A DNA stretch of 12,637 nt from Euperipatoides rowelli (Eukaryota; Onychophora; Udeonychophora; Euonychophora; Peripatopsidae), in NCBI GenBank assembly GCA_003024985.2, contig PXIH01S0011934.1. One strand, written 5' to 3'. A program made the translations under genes and the position numbers. The notes beneath the pieces are model-generated. The model saw only the letters and a program-made list of their open reading frames with translations, had not been told where the DNA came from and did no database searches. Below are positions 1 through 9,082 of this stretch, in pieces (the stretch's first letter is position 1; each line of letters starts with the position of its first letter).

Positions 1-84
1 CATAAAATATATTTATTATATAAATAAAGTTGTGGTATATAATTATTTTTTTATAATATTACTAGCAAAAGAAGGAAAATATTA

Positions 85-150
85 ATGGGGCCACAGGTGA
101 CCCTAGTGGTACTCAGTGACAGAAAACAAAGTTGGTATTAGAAGGGTTAA
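85..150. mobile_element. Possible piggyBac-type element terminus with TTAA target
   Basis: Read on the minus strand, this begins TTAA then CCCTTC at 150-141 and runs leftwards into a more GC-rich stretch containing an imperfect hairpin, ggggccac-ag-gtgaccc (about 89-105). piggyBac-family elements insert at TTAA and usually start with CCC, and many have GGGTCAC/GTGACCC-type inverted motifs near the end. If correct, the element lies to the left and is cut off by the window edge. No transposase is visible. The call rests on short motifs only and could be chance. Confidence 0.3.
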
Positions 151-1030
151 TATTGAATATATTTAGCTCATCAATATGCTAATAATTAATAAAATAACTT
201 CTAAGTTCCATGAACATACTGCCAGCCTTGAAAGTAATGCAGGTTATAGGCTAACAACAAATCAAAACTCAAATTATCAAATTAACATATTAATAAATCA
301 TGCTAGGCTATTGTCGCCCAAAGCTATTTCAACAAAGTGTGTACAATATTTATAGCATATTTCAAATTCCTATCTTGGTTCTAACAACACACACACACAC
401 AATGCAATCTTTCAATTATCATCATAATTGTAATCATAATAATAAAAACTTTAAGAGAAAAACAACATCAACAAAAATAACATTTGATGTTGTTTCCAAA
501 CAAAAACATACTTAACTCTAATAATAGCACATAATGAAAATAATAGTTTTAAAACATTAAATATATTAAAATAAATAAACGACAAGCATTTCCCAGTCTA
601 TCATAACACATTAATGAAGATAGTATATTGACTACATTAATGTTTGTATTTTAAATAAATAAAATATTTTTTTTTTTATTTATTATGATTTATATTTTGA
701 ATGCTTGTCTTATGTAAAATATAATTTGTATATAAGAGGGTATTAAAATGATAGGGATTTTTTTACAAATCATCAAAATCATTTAATTTTTTATGTTTTC
801 TATAGAGTGGAGAGATCATAAAAGCTAAAAAGTTCTTAGCGTTTGCAAATTTTATGAAAAACTCCATTTCTCTCATGATTCTAAATGGCTTGACATCACT
901 TGATTAATATCAGAAAACAAGATGATCAGAGAAATAAGGGTATTTTGTTAGTCGGCAAGTCTGCTTGTCATGGAAATAGGATGGTTTGAAATTTAAATCA
1001 GGGAATAGTTTTACATACTGTCAACCAAGA
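151..1030. other. AT-rich intergenic stretch, no gene recognised
   Basis: This is low-complexity AT-rich DNA with many stops in all frames. The only distinct item is a short AC dinucleotide run near 387-401. A 71-codon open stretch at 300-515 has low-complexity composition (His, Asn, Lys, Thr) and no family resemblance. I see no promoter or splice structure that I could defend. Confidence 0.6.
387..401. repeat. Short (AC)n microsatellite
   Basis: About seven uninterrupted AC units lie within otherwise ordinary AT-rich sequence. It is a short simple-sequence repeat with no sign of function. Confidence 0.8.
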
Positions 1031-1144
1031 ATGAGTGAAAAAAAAATGTCTAGAACAGAAGACCTGTCGAATGATTTTGTAGAAATTTTGATTTACAAAA
1101 AATATATGAAAATGTCCAACAAAATCCTTCATTTTCTCAAATAA
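1031..1144 (+). pseudogene. Possible N-terminal fragment of a Tc1-like transposase
   Basis: A 37-codon open frame starts with ATG at 1031 (a second in-frame ATG is at 1046) and stops at 1142. Its first residues read MSRTEDLSNDFVEILI from the second ATG. This resembles the start of Tc1-like transposases, where a short K/R-T-x-x-LS-x-D segment opens the first helix-turn-helix. The reading continues in shifted frames for perhaps 50 bases and then disappears. No DDE region follows. The segment is short, so the resemblance may be accidental. Other possibilities are another HTH protein fragment or no gene at all. Confidence 0.2.
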
Positions 1145-2199
1145 AGATGTAAGTTTTCACAACGTTTTTGGATAATATAATAAAATTCCTTGTTGTATTA
1201 AATACAATTTTGTTTTCTCTTTTAAATTAGTAGACCAATGTATGTTTCTTTCAAAATGATGGTGTTTTGTACAATTGTATTATGATTTACTTGTACTCTC
1301 AATTGTTTGCTATCTTTCTATTGAAATATATTATACAAAAAAATATTTATTTCACCTTTGAATCTATTTATTTCATTATTGTAATAAATCTAATGAATTC
1401 ATAAATTGTAAAGTAATAAGTTAATAAACAACAAATAAGTTTTTCAAACATTTTTTTTTTATCATTGTGCAGTACTGTAGCCGTTATGTATTTCATATTT
1501 TATAATTGATTCAGAGTTGAGGCTAGATTGCATAAAATCCAAACTCATATTTATATATGTAGATGATAAGAGAAACAATCCAATTTAGTCAAAAACTGCA
1601 CTCTAATAAACCTCTTATACAGATACAAATTTAAGCTGGAAGAAAGTTTCACTTAAAACATTTCAAGATCTCCAGATATGTAGCTAGAAGATCAAGAGAG
1701 GTATGACCAACTACAACTGTGATGAGATAACTTTATAACTGCATTATTGAAATAATTGCTAGCTAATATGAAAATAGACTTACCAAATTATACCATGAAC
1801 ATTAATGTAAACATACATAAACATAAAAAAATAATAACTAACTGGATACGACAATAATCACAAAGGAGACCAAGTTCAACGTTAGTAGAAATATGTATCT
1901 GGACACCTAACAATGAAAGTCCATTTCAGCATACTATACTAATCATTAACCTAAGTGGACAAGGTATTGATTAAAAAAATAATTTTACTAATTATAAATG
2001 AAACATTTTAAGTTTAGAAAAGCAATTAAATGTATGTAAAAACATAAGTCTGACTTCAACCGCAAACACTATAAATTTAAGCCAATGACATAGATCAAAT
2101 TATTTAAAGAGACAATGGATTTTATGCTTCAACTTAATTGCTTTTTATTGTAAAACAATTAGGGAAGTTAGCATACAGTAGATATAAAATAAAAGCTTT
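1145..2199. other. AT-rich stretch with nothing recognised
   Basis: Both strands are dense with stops. I found no recognisable protein motif, RNA gene, long repeat or terminal repeat. Homopolymer T and A tracts are frequent (for example 1451-1460) and look like background. Confidence 0.6.
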
Positions 2200-2265
2200 C
2201 TTGCAGTACAATTGACAAAACAAAAAGGTTTCAATAAATCTTCTGCCAGCTGACATTTACTAAAA

Positions 2266-2343
2266 GCCGGCCATTATTCTTCAGGTCATTCATGCTGACC
2301 CAACAATATCAACAGGTTTTGCAGAAATATGTTGTTGGGCCGG
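2266..2343. repeat. Imperfect hairpin with CCGGCC and CCCAACAA arms
   Basis: CCGGCC at 2267-2272 can pair with GGCCGG at 2338-2343, and CCCAACAA at 2299-2306 can pair with TTGTTGGG at 2332-2339. The two pairings overlap and cannot both form fully. The local GC content is well above the surroundings, which suggests a structured repeat, possibly the same element as the hammerhead-like motif about 100 bases downstream. Its origin is unknown. Confidence 0.4.
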
Positions 2344-2440
2344 TTAAACAAACCACAGTCCATGACAAGAAGGTTTGCCAACTCAACAGTTTAATATTGA
2401 ATTAAACATGAACATTTAAATTAGCTTTATGAATATATTT

Positions 2441-2474
2441 GACTCGATACATGCACTTTAGAGTGCATCATCAG
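2441..2474 (-). ncRNA. Degenerate hammerhead-ribozyme-like motif (Penelope-type)
   Basis: On the minus strand the order is CTGATGA (core box 1), a perfect 6-bp stem TGCACT/AGTGCA with loop CTAA (2452-2467), then TGTATC followed by GAGTC. Minimal hammerheads in Penelope-like retroelements have CUGAUGA, stem II, GAAA, a tiny stem III and a GUC cleavage triplet. The CTGATGA, stem II and GTC match in order and spacing. The essential GAAA is altered here (GTAT, with about two extra bases), so the copy should be inactive. No Penelope reverse transcriptase or GIY-YIG domain was found nearby. The similarity could be chance. Confidence 0.35.
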
Positions 2475-2700
2475 TTTATGCAGTGTTTATATAAATATGG
2501 CTAATTAAGCCATGTTGCCGTAACTTTGGTCAGCCCTTTTATCGACACCTTAACACCTCTAATGTGGTAAAGACAATTGAAACGGTAAAATAAGTAAGGA
2601 AATAGGCTATGCTAAGACAACATATTGAGTTAGCTGAAACAAAGATATATTATAACTTAATAGTACATCTCATTCAAGACATGACAAAGGCACTTACTTA
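2475..2700. other. Probable repeat sequence next to the hammerhead-like motif
   Basis: This stretch is less AT-rich than the rest, especially 2510-2570. It lies upstream of the hammerhead-like motif in that motif's own orientation, so it could be part of the same terminal repeat. I recognise no coding motif in it. Confidence 0.3.
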
Positions 2701-2717
2701 TAATATATTATTGATAG

Positions 2718-2930
2718 AGAGAGAGGCGCAGTGCTACTATTGATCCCTCGACAGCAAATTTCTATATATTCTACTCCATGGGTGAGTCGGGATTATATAA
2801 TCTAGTCCTTTTTGGTGTTGGTGCTCTCCGGAACAATGGCAGTCAGTCGATGAGGCCTCCAATGTTTCTTGTATTCTTATTTGTAGATCTACAAAAATCA
2901 ATTAAAGAGATAGGAGGAAAACATTAAATT
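2718..2930. other. Less AT-rich island, origin unknown
   Basis: About 200 bases with clearly higher GC than their surroundings. A plus-strand frame is open for about 66 codons from 2718 to a TAA near 2925, and a minus-strand frame is open for part of the same span. Neither product resembles a family I know. A perfect 16-bp palindrome around AGATCT lies at 2880-2895. It could be a fragment of an unrecognised repeat or a decayed exon. I see no convincing splice structure. Confidence 0.35.
2880..2895. repeat. Perfect 16-bp palindrome
   Basis: The sequence tttgtagatctacaaa equals its own reverse complement. It lies at the edge of the less AT-rich island. No function is evident. Confidence 0.7.
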
Positions 2931-3540
2931 ATTCAATTCAATAATGTTATCAATTGCAAGGTCGATTTAAAGCTGAGATATTTATCTGTCAGGATACAGT
3001 GTCCAGTCCTAATTTAGTCCAGATAGAGACATTTGATTTTCATACTTTGAACATTCCATCTTCACAGCTTGTTGTTAGTTTTTGGTCTAGTTAAAATTGT
3101 AAAAAGATATATAATAATATTATATTTTCCTCTCATGACGAAGTAATAAGTGTTTTTAATCATGTAACAATGTTTTAGAGATTAGGTAAGATTAACCCTT
3201 CATGTACTAGAATTAGATGTTGAATATTATTTTAAATAAATTCATTACCTAAATGATTTTGTAATTAAAAAAAAAAATAACTGTGTATTTTTAATAATAG
3301 CTGATAGGTCGGCTACAACCTTGACAAAAAAATGTAAAATTTGCTTCTTGTAAGGTTAAATATATTCAATATAACAAAATTTAGTATTGCAAAAAAAATT
3401 CCACTGCAACATAAACTTAAAACTATCAGAACACAATAAAAATAACTCATTAGAACAAAATTGAGACATCATTTCATTAAAATAAAATGTATTGCTACAT
3501 GTTTATTTTGTTTCTAATTTTTGAGCACTTTTAGTTTGTT
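2931..3540. other. AT-rich stretch with one small hairpin
   Basis: No gene is visible. A small hairpin lies at 3479-3509, with arms of about 13 bases, one bulge and the loop TTGC. Homopolymer A runs are common. Nothing else stands out. Confidence 0.55.
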
Positions 3541-3559
3541 TATTAATTACAAGTTTTCA

Positions 3560-3612
3560 ACTAGAGAATGTGGTACCCGTGACCTTCTTAATAAAGGCGC
3601 CTTTATTATTAT
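3560..3612 (+). mobile_element. Probable 3' tail of a 5'-truncated LINE
   Basis: The segment runs through a less AT-rich stretch (gtacccgtgaccttcttaat) into AATAAAG and a short ATT-repeat tail (3604-3612). CR1- and Jockey-like LINEs in invertebrates often end with a GACCTT-like segment, AATAAA and a simple tandem repeat rather than poly(A). The central 20 bases (3589-3608) are a perfect palindrome around GGCGCC. No coding part is visible upstream, so if real this is a very short truncated insertion. The call is based on resemblance of the end only. Confidence 0.35.
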
Positions 3613-3710
3613 TTTTTTAAATAAACTGTTTTTTATTGGATTAATTAAAAGAAAAAATATTTTTCTCCTCTTTTTATTTTATTAATTTATTCATACATAT
3701 TTTCAATTCA

Positions 3711-3711
3711 N
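3711..3711. other. Ambiguous base (N)
   Basis: A single undetermined base in the assembly, shortly before the Tigger-type pseudogene. It is not in recognised coding sequence. Confidence 0.95.
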
Positions 3712-3805
3712 CCCATGCTATGAGTTTAAATATAAATTTGATAACGGACAATTAATTATTACTTGTTGAATTACATAAGAAACAGGAATGAGAAAATTAT
3801 TAAAA

Positions 3806-4367
<562 letters not shown>

Positions 4368-4575
4368 AAAAATATATATATAATTACTTATTTATTCTGT
4401 CCTACATACTGTAGGTGAAAACCCCTTCAAAAAACAAATGTTTACTTGAATCAGTTATCAGTTTTCTAGCCACTATTTCAACCTAACTTAAATAGAACTG
4501 TATGTGGAGTTTCTCAATGGTCAGTGAGTAAGATCAACAAGATAAAATTCAAATAAGACATAATTAAGTTAAGGT
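4368..4575. other. AT-rich stretch after the transposase pseudogene
   Basis: It begins with a TA-rich run just after the truncated transposase and contains aaatgtttacttgaat at 4436-4451, which recurs exactly at 4620-4635. It may be the decayed 3' part of the Tigger-type element. I see no coding motif. Confidence 0.4.
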
Positions 4576-4680
4576 GAATTATTTTTTATACTGTATACAG
4601 TATATATTTTTTAAAATTTAAATGTTTACTTGAATTATTTTCTGATACACTGTACACAGTATATTTTTAAAATAAATTAC
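4576..4680. repeat. Diverged tandem repeat, about 56-bp period, with palindromic cores
   Basis: Two units start GAATTATTTT at 4576 and 4632. The core of unit 1 is a perfect 18-bp palindrome, tatactgtatacagtata (4587-4604). The core of unit 2 is a diverged version, cactgtacacagtatat. Both are followed by T and A tracts. Because they follow the Tigger-type pseudogene within about 210 bases, they may be its subterminal repeats, but that is inference. Confidence 0.6.
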
Positions 4681-5147
4681 AGTATTCTATTTGTATTATA
4701 AATTTTAGCGATTATCTAGATGTAAAGGAGCCTTCACAGCATCTCAGCCATTTTTTTTTTTTTTAGTTTGTAAATAGTTTTTCTCTTTATTATTTTATTA
4801 ACAATTTGCTGTCATTTGTGTTTCTCTTGAGGACTACTATTGCTATAAGCACTGAATTGTTAAGATTAGTATAAAACTTTTGTTCTCTGATTTGCGTATT
4901 TAGGCTTATTATTAGCCCTTTGGATTAGTCTAATCTCCTGATACTAAATGTTATTTGCTTATTTAGCAATTTTTTTTCTACATAAGCACTATACTGCTCC
5001 AAAAACTCTAGAATTGCTATAGACTATTTTTTTTTTAAATTATGTTTTCTCTGTGTACTTCTGGTTTACAGTGATTGATCTATCCCGTTAATAATGTTTT
5101 AAGGAATACAGTTTCTTTCATTCTGATTTGCTTTTTTGAAACTTCTG
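4681..5147. other. AT-rich stretch with nothing recognised
   Basis: T-rich sequence with long T tracts (for example 4751-4764 and 5027-5036). No coding motif, RNA gene or repeat structure that I could support. Confidence 0.55.
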
Positions 5148-5217
5148 ATCAATACATATAGTGAATTAGTTCACACAAAAAAAAAATTGTGTGAACTTAT
5201 TCACTAAATGTATTGAT
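5148..5217. repeat. Long near-perfect hairpin (31-bp arms, A8 loop)
   Basis: Left arm 5148-5178 and right arm 5187-5217 are inverted copies that match at 29 of 31 positions. They are separated by eight A residues. Inside each arm GTGAA and TTCAC form a smaller symmetry. Such a fold-back is best explained as a tiny palindromic transposon remnant (MITE-like) or as an inverted duplication made during replication. An RNA hairpin such as a microRNA precursor is possible but less likely given the very A/U-rich stem. No flanking target duplication was established. Confidence 0.8.
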
Positions 5218-5554
5218 TTCATATGGACAGTTTTGCATGTTTCAAGTTTGTGTGATTGTTAACATTATGCTAATTTCACCTGACAAACATTATTTTTTGA
5301 GATTTTGTATTTGATCAACTATGATTTCATCTGGTATGTTTTGTTTTCCTGACTGATTATGGGACTGGGACATCATTTGCCATCCTTTAAAGTTTTTCCA
5401 AGAATTATTAAAATCAACTTATATTTATTAACTACTAGTTGTAAATGAGGCTCGTATTTATTTATTTAATTTGGTTTTACTTTTCTTAATTAATTTATAT
5501 NTTAACATGTCAATTTTCAATCTGTAACAAATATAACTTCCATTTTTTTTTCTC
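5218..5554. other. T-rich stretch with nothing firm
   Basis: No supported feature. A region near 5400-5460 might be an eroded upstream part of the LINE-like remnant that follows, but the resemblance is too weak to call. A single ambiguous base (N) lies at 5501. Confidence 0.5.
5501..5501. other. Ambiguous base (N)
   Basis: A single undetermined base in the assembly, upstream of the open frame at 5555. Confidence 0.95.
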
Positions 5555-6035
5555 TTGATTTTGCCTAACAATGTACTAGTCTCAATGGCACATATTAACT
5601 ATTTGAAAACTAATAATGCATTTATCTATATATATGTAATGGATATTCATTTATATGTTCATGTTACATCAATTAAAGTTTTATTTTTACCTATTTTTCT
5701 AACTGTATCTTTTTTTAGGTATCAGAATTTCAAATATCCTTTACATCATCTAAATTACTTTGATAGATTTAATTTAATTGACTTTACCTCAAACATTTAT
5801 TTCTCTTTCAAACTCCTTATGACTTTATATAATCTCTTTATCAGAGGATCCTTAGATTATTCTATTGCAATATCAGCCAATTACTCAAAAATAAACAACT
5901 CTGTTAGAAGGGTTACAGTCTTGCTTTCTACATATCCAAAAATTCTTAATAATTTCAGTTAAAAATACATCCCATTAATTGAACTTTTATTAGACAAACT
6001 AAACAGCATATACATATTGATTATGACAAAAACAT
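5555..6035 (+). pseudogene. Possible LINE reverse transcriptase C-terminal fragment
   Basis: A frame is open for 135 codons (5555-5962), which is unusual in DNA this AT-rich. No good initiation codon marks a start, so the 5' boundary is arbitrary. The second half (residues about 60-135) reads HLNYFDRFNLIDF, then SFKLLMTLYNLFIRGSLDYS, then SKINNSVRRVTVL. The spacing resembles the tail of Jockey/CR1-type LINE proteins, where an RL..L.L block is followed by a ..LY....G.LD block and an IN..V..R..R block. After the TAA at 5960 the same frame continues KYIPLIELLLDKLNS, matching in spacing the nSPl.R...lyN motif that ends such proteins. It would be a third, 5'-truncated LINE. Alternatives are the ORF1 of LINE-A just downstream, or an unrelated exon. 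Confidence 0.4.
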
Positions 6036-6057
6036 ATTAACACTCTATCACAAAGTA

Positions 6058-6830
6058 TTTGAGAATTAATTACATAAATGCACATCATTGTAAAAATAAA
6101 AACAAAGTTTTATATTAATATTTATTTTGAAATTGAACTAATTAAAATACTATTTACTTTTATTTTTGGTAATAAGATTTATCAGTGACGGTATAGATGA
6201 TTGCATGCATCTAGCTGTTCTTATATATTCTTTATAAAAGTTATTAGCATTCCTATATTATATCCTGACATAAAATCTTGGCTGAAACCAAATGCCCTTG
6301 ATTAAACTTTATATATGAAGGATTAGGCAATAGTTAGAAGAGACAGGACTTCTTCTGGTGGTGGTGGGTTACATATTTATCTGTATTGTTGTTGTTCATA
6401 CCATGTGATAAAAGATTTAGAGGATCAATCTGAATTGATTGCCTTGGGCACTTATTCTTTGTTACTTGGTGTTATATACACAGCCTCTAATTATCCAAAT
6501 AACTACTATAATTTAGTTATTAAAAATATTGTCAATGTATATATATATATTAATTCCAAGAAAATGAAATATTTTGCACTTATAGGTGACTTTAATACTC
6601 CAAATATTAACTGGTATAATATTACCTATAATGGTGGTTTTTATGAACAATTACTCATTGATCTTGTGATTTAACATTGTTTAACTCAAATGATAAAATT
6701 TGATACTTGGTTGACACCAATCTTCTTGTTTGGATCTTCTATTTGTCAATGATTCTGAATTAATTATGAATATTACTTCTTTTATGCCTCTGGGTAAAAG
6801 TGATCATATAACTATTGAAAGTGATCTTAT
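6058..6830 (+). pseudogene. LINE-A endonuclease (APE-type) domain, broken
   Basis: The APE-type endonuclease nicks target DNA to prime reverse transcription. Family blocks in order are INYINAHHCKNKN near 6066 (usual NARSLKNK), PDI then SWLKPN at 6264-6287 (usual PDI...SETWL), VRRDRTSSGGGG at 6333-6368 (usual RRDR..GGGV), GDFNTPNINW from 6585, then LDLLFVNDSELI from 6731 and SDH at 6799-6807. The metal-binding GDFN and catalytic SDH remain. The stretch that should carry the glutamate of SETW is missing about four codons, so it is gone. In-frame stops lie after PNALD and MKD, and the frame changes near 6680-6730. Confidence 0.8.
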
Positions 6831-7428
6831 GACAGTTGTTGGAAAAAGTAAAAATCAATTTTATGTTAAAACTATAAGAGAAATAGATACACAACTGATT
6901 TTTGAAAATTTGATTGAATTTGATACAGGAATCGTTTTTGGAAAATCTTGTGAGCTCTGGTATGCTGAATTTTTAAATCATGCTAAAGGTGTCATGGATA
7001 AATATGATAACAATACCATATTAAAAGGGTTAATAAAACTTGTGCTCAGCTGGAATGGCTATCTGATAATATCATACAATTGAAACAACAAAAGAAACAA
7101 TCATTTGAGGTTTATAAGGAATCTATAAACCTCAAAGGATTGTTCCATAAAATAATCCAATATTGCATACTCTAATCTTATAGCAGAAAACATAAAAAAG
7201 GACTATAAATGTATTTTCAAGTACTTTAGTAATAATTAACCTAAATGATGTTAAAGAATTTAAAATAAAATATGGTCAAATCACTTATTTTAACCCAAAA
7301 TTACTATTTAACCTTTTTGGCATTTTTTTTACATCTGATAAAGATGGTCATTCTCCTTTGGATCCTAAGCTCAAAATATTCTTTGAAAGATAAATTTTCA
7401 AACATACAATCTAATCTTTCAGTTGAGA
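6831..7428 (+). pseudogene. LINE-A linker between endonuclease and reverse transcriptase
   Basis: The linker is weakly conserved in the family but traceable here. It includes LWYAEFLNHAKGVMDKY (about 6955-7005), a basic YKESINLKD segment after a frame change near 7110, and FNLFGIFFTSDKDGHSPLDP (about 7308-7367), which corresponds to the FN.FF..V block that precedes the polymerase. At least two frameshifts and several stops are present. It has no catalytic role of its own. Confidence 0.65.
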
Positions 7429-8422
7429 TGGGAGAGTTGATTAGCGTAGTTGAATCTGTTAAAAACTCTAGTACCAGAGGTCCGGATTCAATCTCATTTA
7501 GCTTTCTTAAAACACATCTAGTTTTTTTTTATAACTTATATTTTTGAGATAATTAATTTTTCAATGTCTCAATGTTACATCCTTTTAGAATGGAAAACCT
7601 ATTACATCATTCCTAAGCATAAAAATGGGAATAGGGATAATCTGGAAAATTCTCACAACTTCTCTATGACTAATATTTTTAGTAAAATAACCGAAAATAT
7701 AATTCTTAAACATTAACTGTTTCAAATGGAAAACTTAAGGATATTGTCGGATGGGCAATTTGGTTTCAGAAAACGCCATGGCTGTGTGGATAACTTATTA
7801 TAGGCTTTTTTGTGAACTATTGGACTGAAATGATGATAGTGGTTTCACAGTTGTTAATTTGTTAGTAGACTTGTCAAAAGCCTTCGACAATGTTTGTCCC
7901 ACTTATCATTGTTCTAAAATGCTTAGACTGGGTTTTGATATTGACTTGGCAAAGTGGATATATTATTTTCTGATTGACAGATATTGTTATGTGTCTATTA
8001 ATGATGTTTTATCTCAACAATTTTCTTGTTTCAAGGGTCTTCCTCAGGGAACTATTTTAGCCCCTACTTTGTTTAATATTTTAGTATCTGATTTTCCTCA
8101 TTTAACTCTTTCAAAGGTTGTCAGTTATGCTGACTACTTGAAAATTATTAGTGTTATACAATATTTTACTGATGTTAATTACCTGCAAGATGACCTTAAT
8201 ATTTTGAGTAAATGGTTTAGTGAGAATAGCTTAGTAATTAATCATGATAAAACTGTTTTTATGAAACTTGGAAAGCAAATGAATATTGACATATCTATTT
8301 GTGCTAAAGTTGTGAGAGAAGTGGATCAATTCAAAGACTTGGGTATTAACTTTGACCAACACTTTATTTTTATCTTGCATGACTGCAACCTAGTTAAATA
8401 TATCTCCCAAAAATTTGCTTAA
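7429..8422 (+). pseudogene. LINE-A reverse transcriptase, catalytic motif mutated
   Basis: Motifs run in the usual order. They are VKNSSTRGPDSI (around 7460-7490), WKTYYIIPKHKNGNRDN from 7591 (usual WK.a.i.PihKkGdr.), FSKITENII, QFGFRKRHGCVDNLL from 7756, VDLSKAFD at 7865-7888 (motif A, first catalytic Asp kept), GLPQGTILAPTLFN from 8036 (motif B), YADY at 8126-8137 (motif C) and LSKWFSENSLVINHDKT (motifs D/E). In motif C the normal YADD has become YADY through one base change at 8135 (GAC to TAC), which removes a catalytic Asp. Stops at about 7714 and 7801, and a frame change near 7830-7850, also break the gene. The 7859-8422 part is one clean open frame. Confidence 0.92.
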
Positions 8423-8908
8423 ACTTTTTATTTATTTACTCATGTCGCTGTTACATTGTTCTCTTCAATTTATAAAACTTACATTCAAGGTGTGATTGAC
8501 TATTATCACCCTATTTATTACATCAAAAATAGAGGTGATGTGGATAAATTAATTTTTCACTTTGTTAATTTACCTTATGAATCTAGACTTCTTAATCTCA
8601 GTGAATTTAAGATTTTTACTCCACAACAAAGGCTTTATTGGGGGGGGAGGACTTATTGTTTACTTATAAATTGGATGTTTTAGAAAGAAATACAAGAACC
8701 CTATATGTAATTGGGAGAGAGTGCCGCACCAGAGGCCACAGGTGTAAAATAATTGGTTTTCAAATAATATCATTAAAATATTTTTTTTAGTAATAGAGTA
8801 GTGGGGGGGTGGAATTATCTACCCAATGATATATTTGGTGGTTGTTCTATGAGTTCTTTCAAGAAAGCTTTGGATATTGTATTACTGGGTAATGAGGAAT
8901 TTCTGTAA
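8423..8908 (+). pseudogene. LINE-A thumb and C-terminal domain
   Basis: After a stop at 8420 the frame picks up again with FSSIYKTYIQGVIDYYHPIYY (around 8460-8520), the block just after the polymerase that usually reads lyksLVrp.LEY.s.vW. LPYESRLLNLSEFKIFTPQQR follows near 8570. From 8725 RTRGHRCK, FFSNRVV, WNYLPNDIFGG and MSSFKKALD match the closing signature of CR1/Jockey-type proteins. The natural terminator is the TAA at 8906-8908. A run of eight G at 8640-8647 and T and G runs near 8782-8812 are probable frameshift sites. Confidence 0.85.
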
Positions 8909-9057
8909 ATGATATAGTTTTTAGAGTATTCTATTTTTTTACTTGTTCTTGTTTTGATAATGAATATGTATTTTTCTATGATTTCTTCTTGTTTTTTTTT
9001 TTTGTATATACTTGTTTTTTTGTTTTTTTTGCTGAAAAGCTTTGATTAAAAGGCCTT

Positions 9058-9082
9058 AATAATAAATAAATAAATAAATAAA
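9058..9082 (+). repeat. (TAAA)n tail of LINE-A
   Basis: About five TAAA units follow AAGGCCTTAATAA and close the plus-strand LINE. Non-LTR elements of the CR1/Jockey group often end in such short tandem repeats. LINE-B ends close by on the opposite strand, so the repeat could in principle belong to either, but its direction and the 3' UTR before it favour LINE-A. Confidence 0.75.

Larger units (their letters stand above)
6058..9082 (+). mobile_element. LINE-A: decayed CR1/Jockey-type non-LTR retrotransposon
   Basis: This is a single plus-strand element of about 3 kb with the order endonuclease, linker, reverse transcriptase, thumb and C-terminal domain, 3' UTR (8909-9057) and a (TAAA)n tail. 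Copy-out would be by target-primed reverse transcription. The C-terminal motifs and the simple-repeat tail point to the CR1/Jockey assemblage; I cannot fix the clade by eye. Several frameshifts and stops separate the open segments (6405-6674, 6730-7083, 7272-7547, 7859-8422, 8456-8683). ORF1 is not identified, so the 5' end is either missing or is the open frame at 5555. Target-site duplications were not found. Confidence 0.85.

Noticed and set aside
300-515. 71-codon open frame on the plus strand
   Set aside because: Low-complexity product spanning an AC microsatellite, with no family motif and no supporting context.
2160-2450. Penelope-type reverse transcriptase or GIY-YIG endonuclease downstream of the hammerhead-like motif
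   Set aside because: I read parts of the minus strand and found no YVDD, no GVAMGSPLSP-type block and no GIY-YIG motif.
5148-5217. microRNA precursor
   Set aside because: The stem is very A/U-rich and almost perfect along its full length with a poly(A) loop. A palindromic repeat explains it more simply. I kept it only as a finding to test.
9058-9082. Poly(A) tail of a processed pseudogene
   Set aside because: The tail is a TAAA tandem repeat and directly follows a LINE coding end and 3' UTR.
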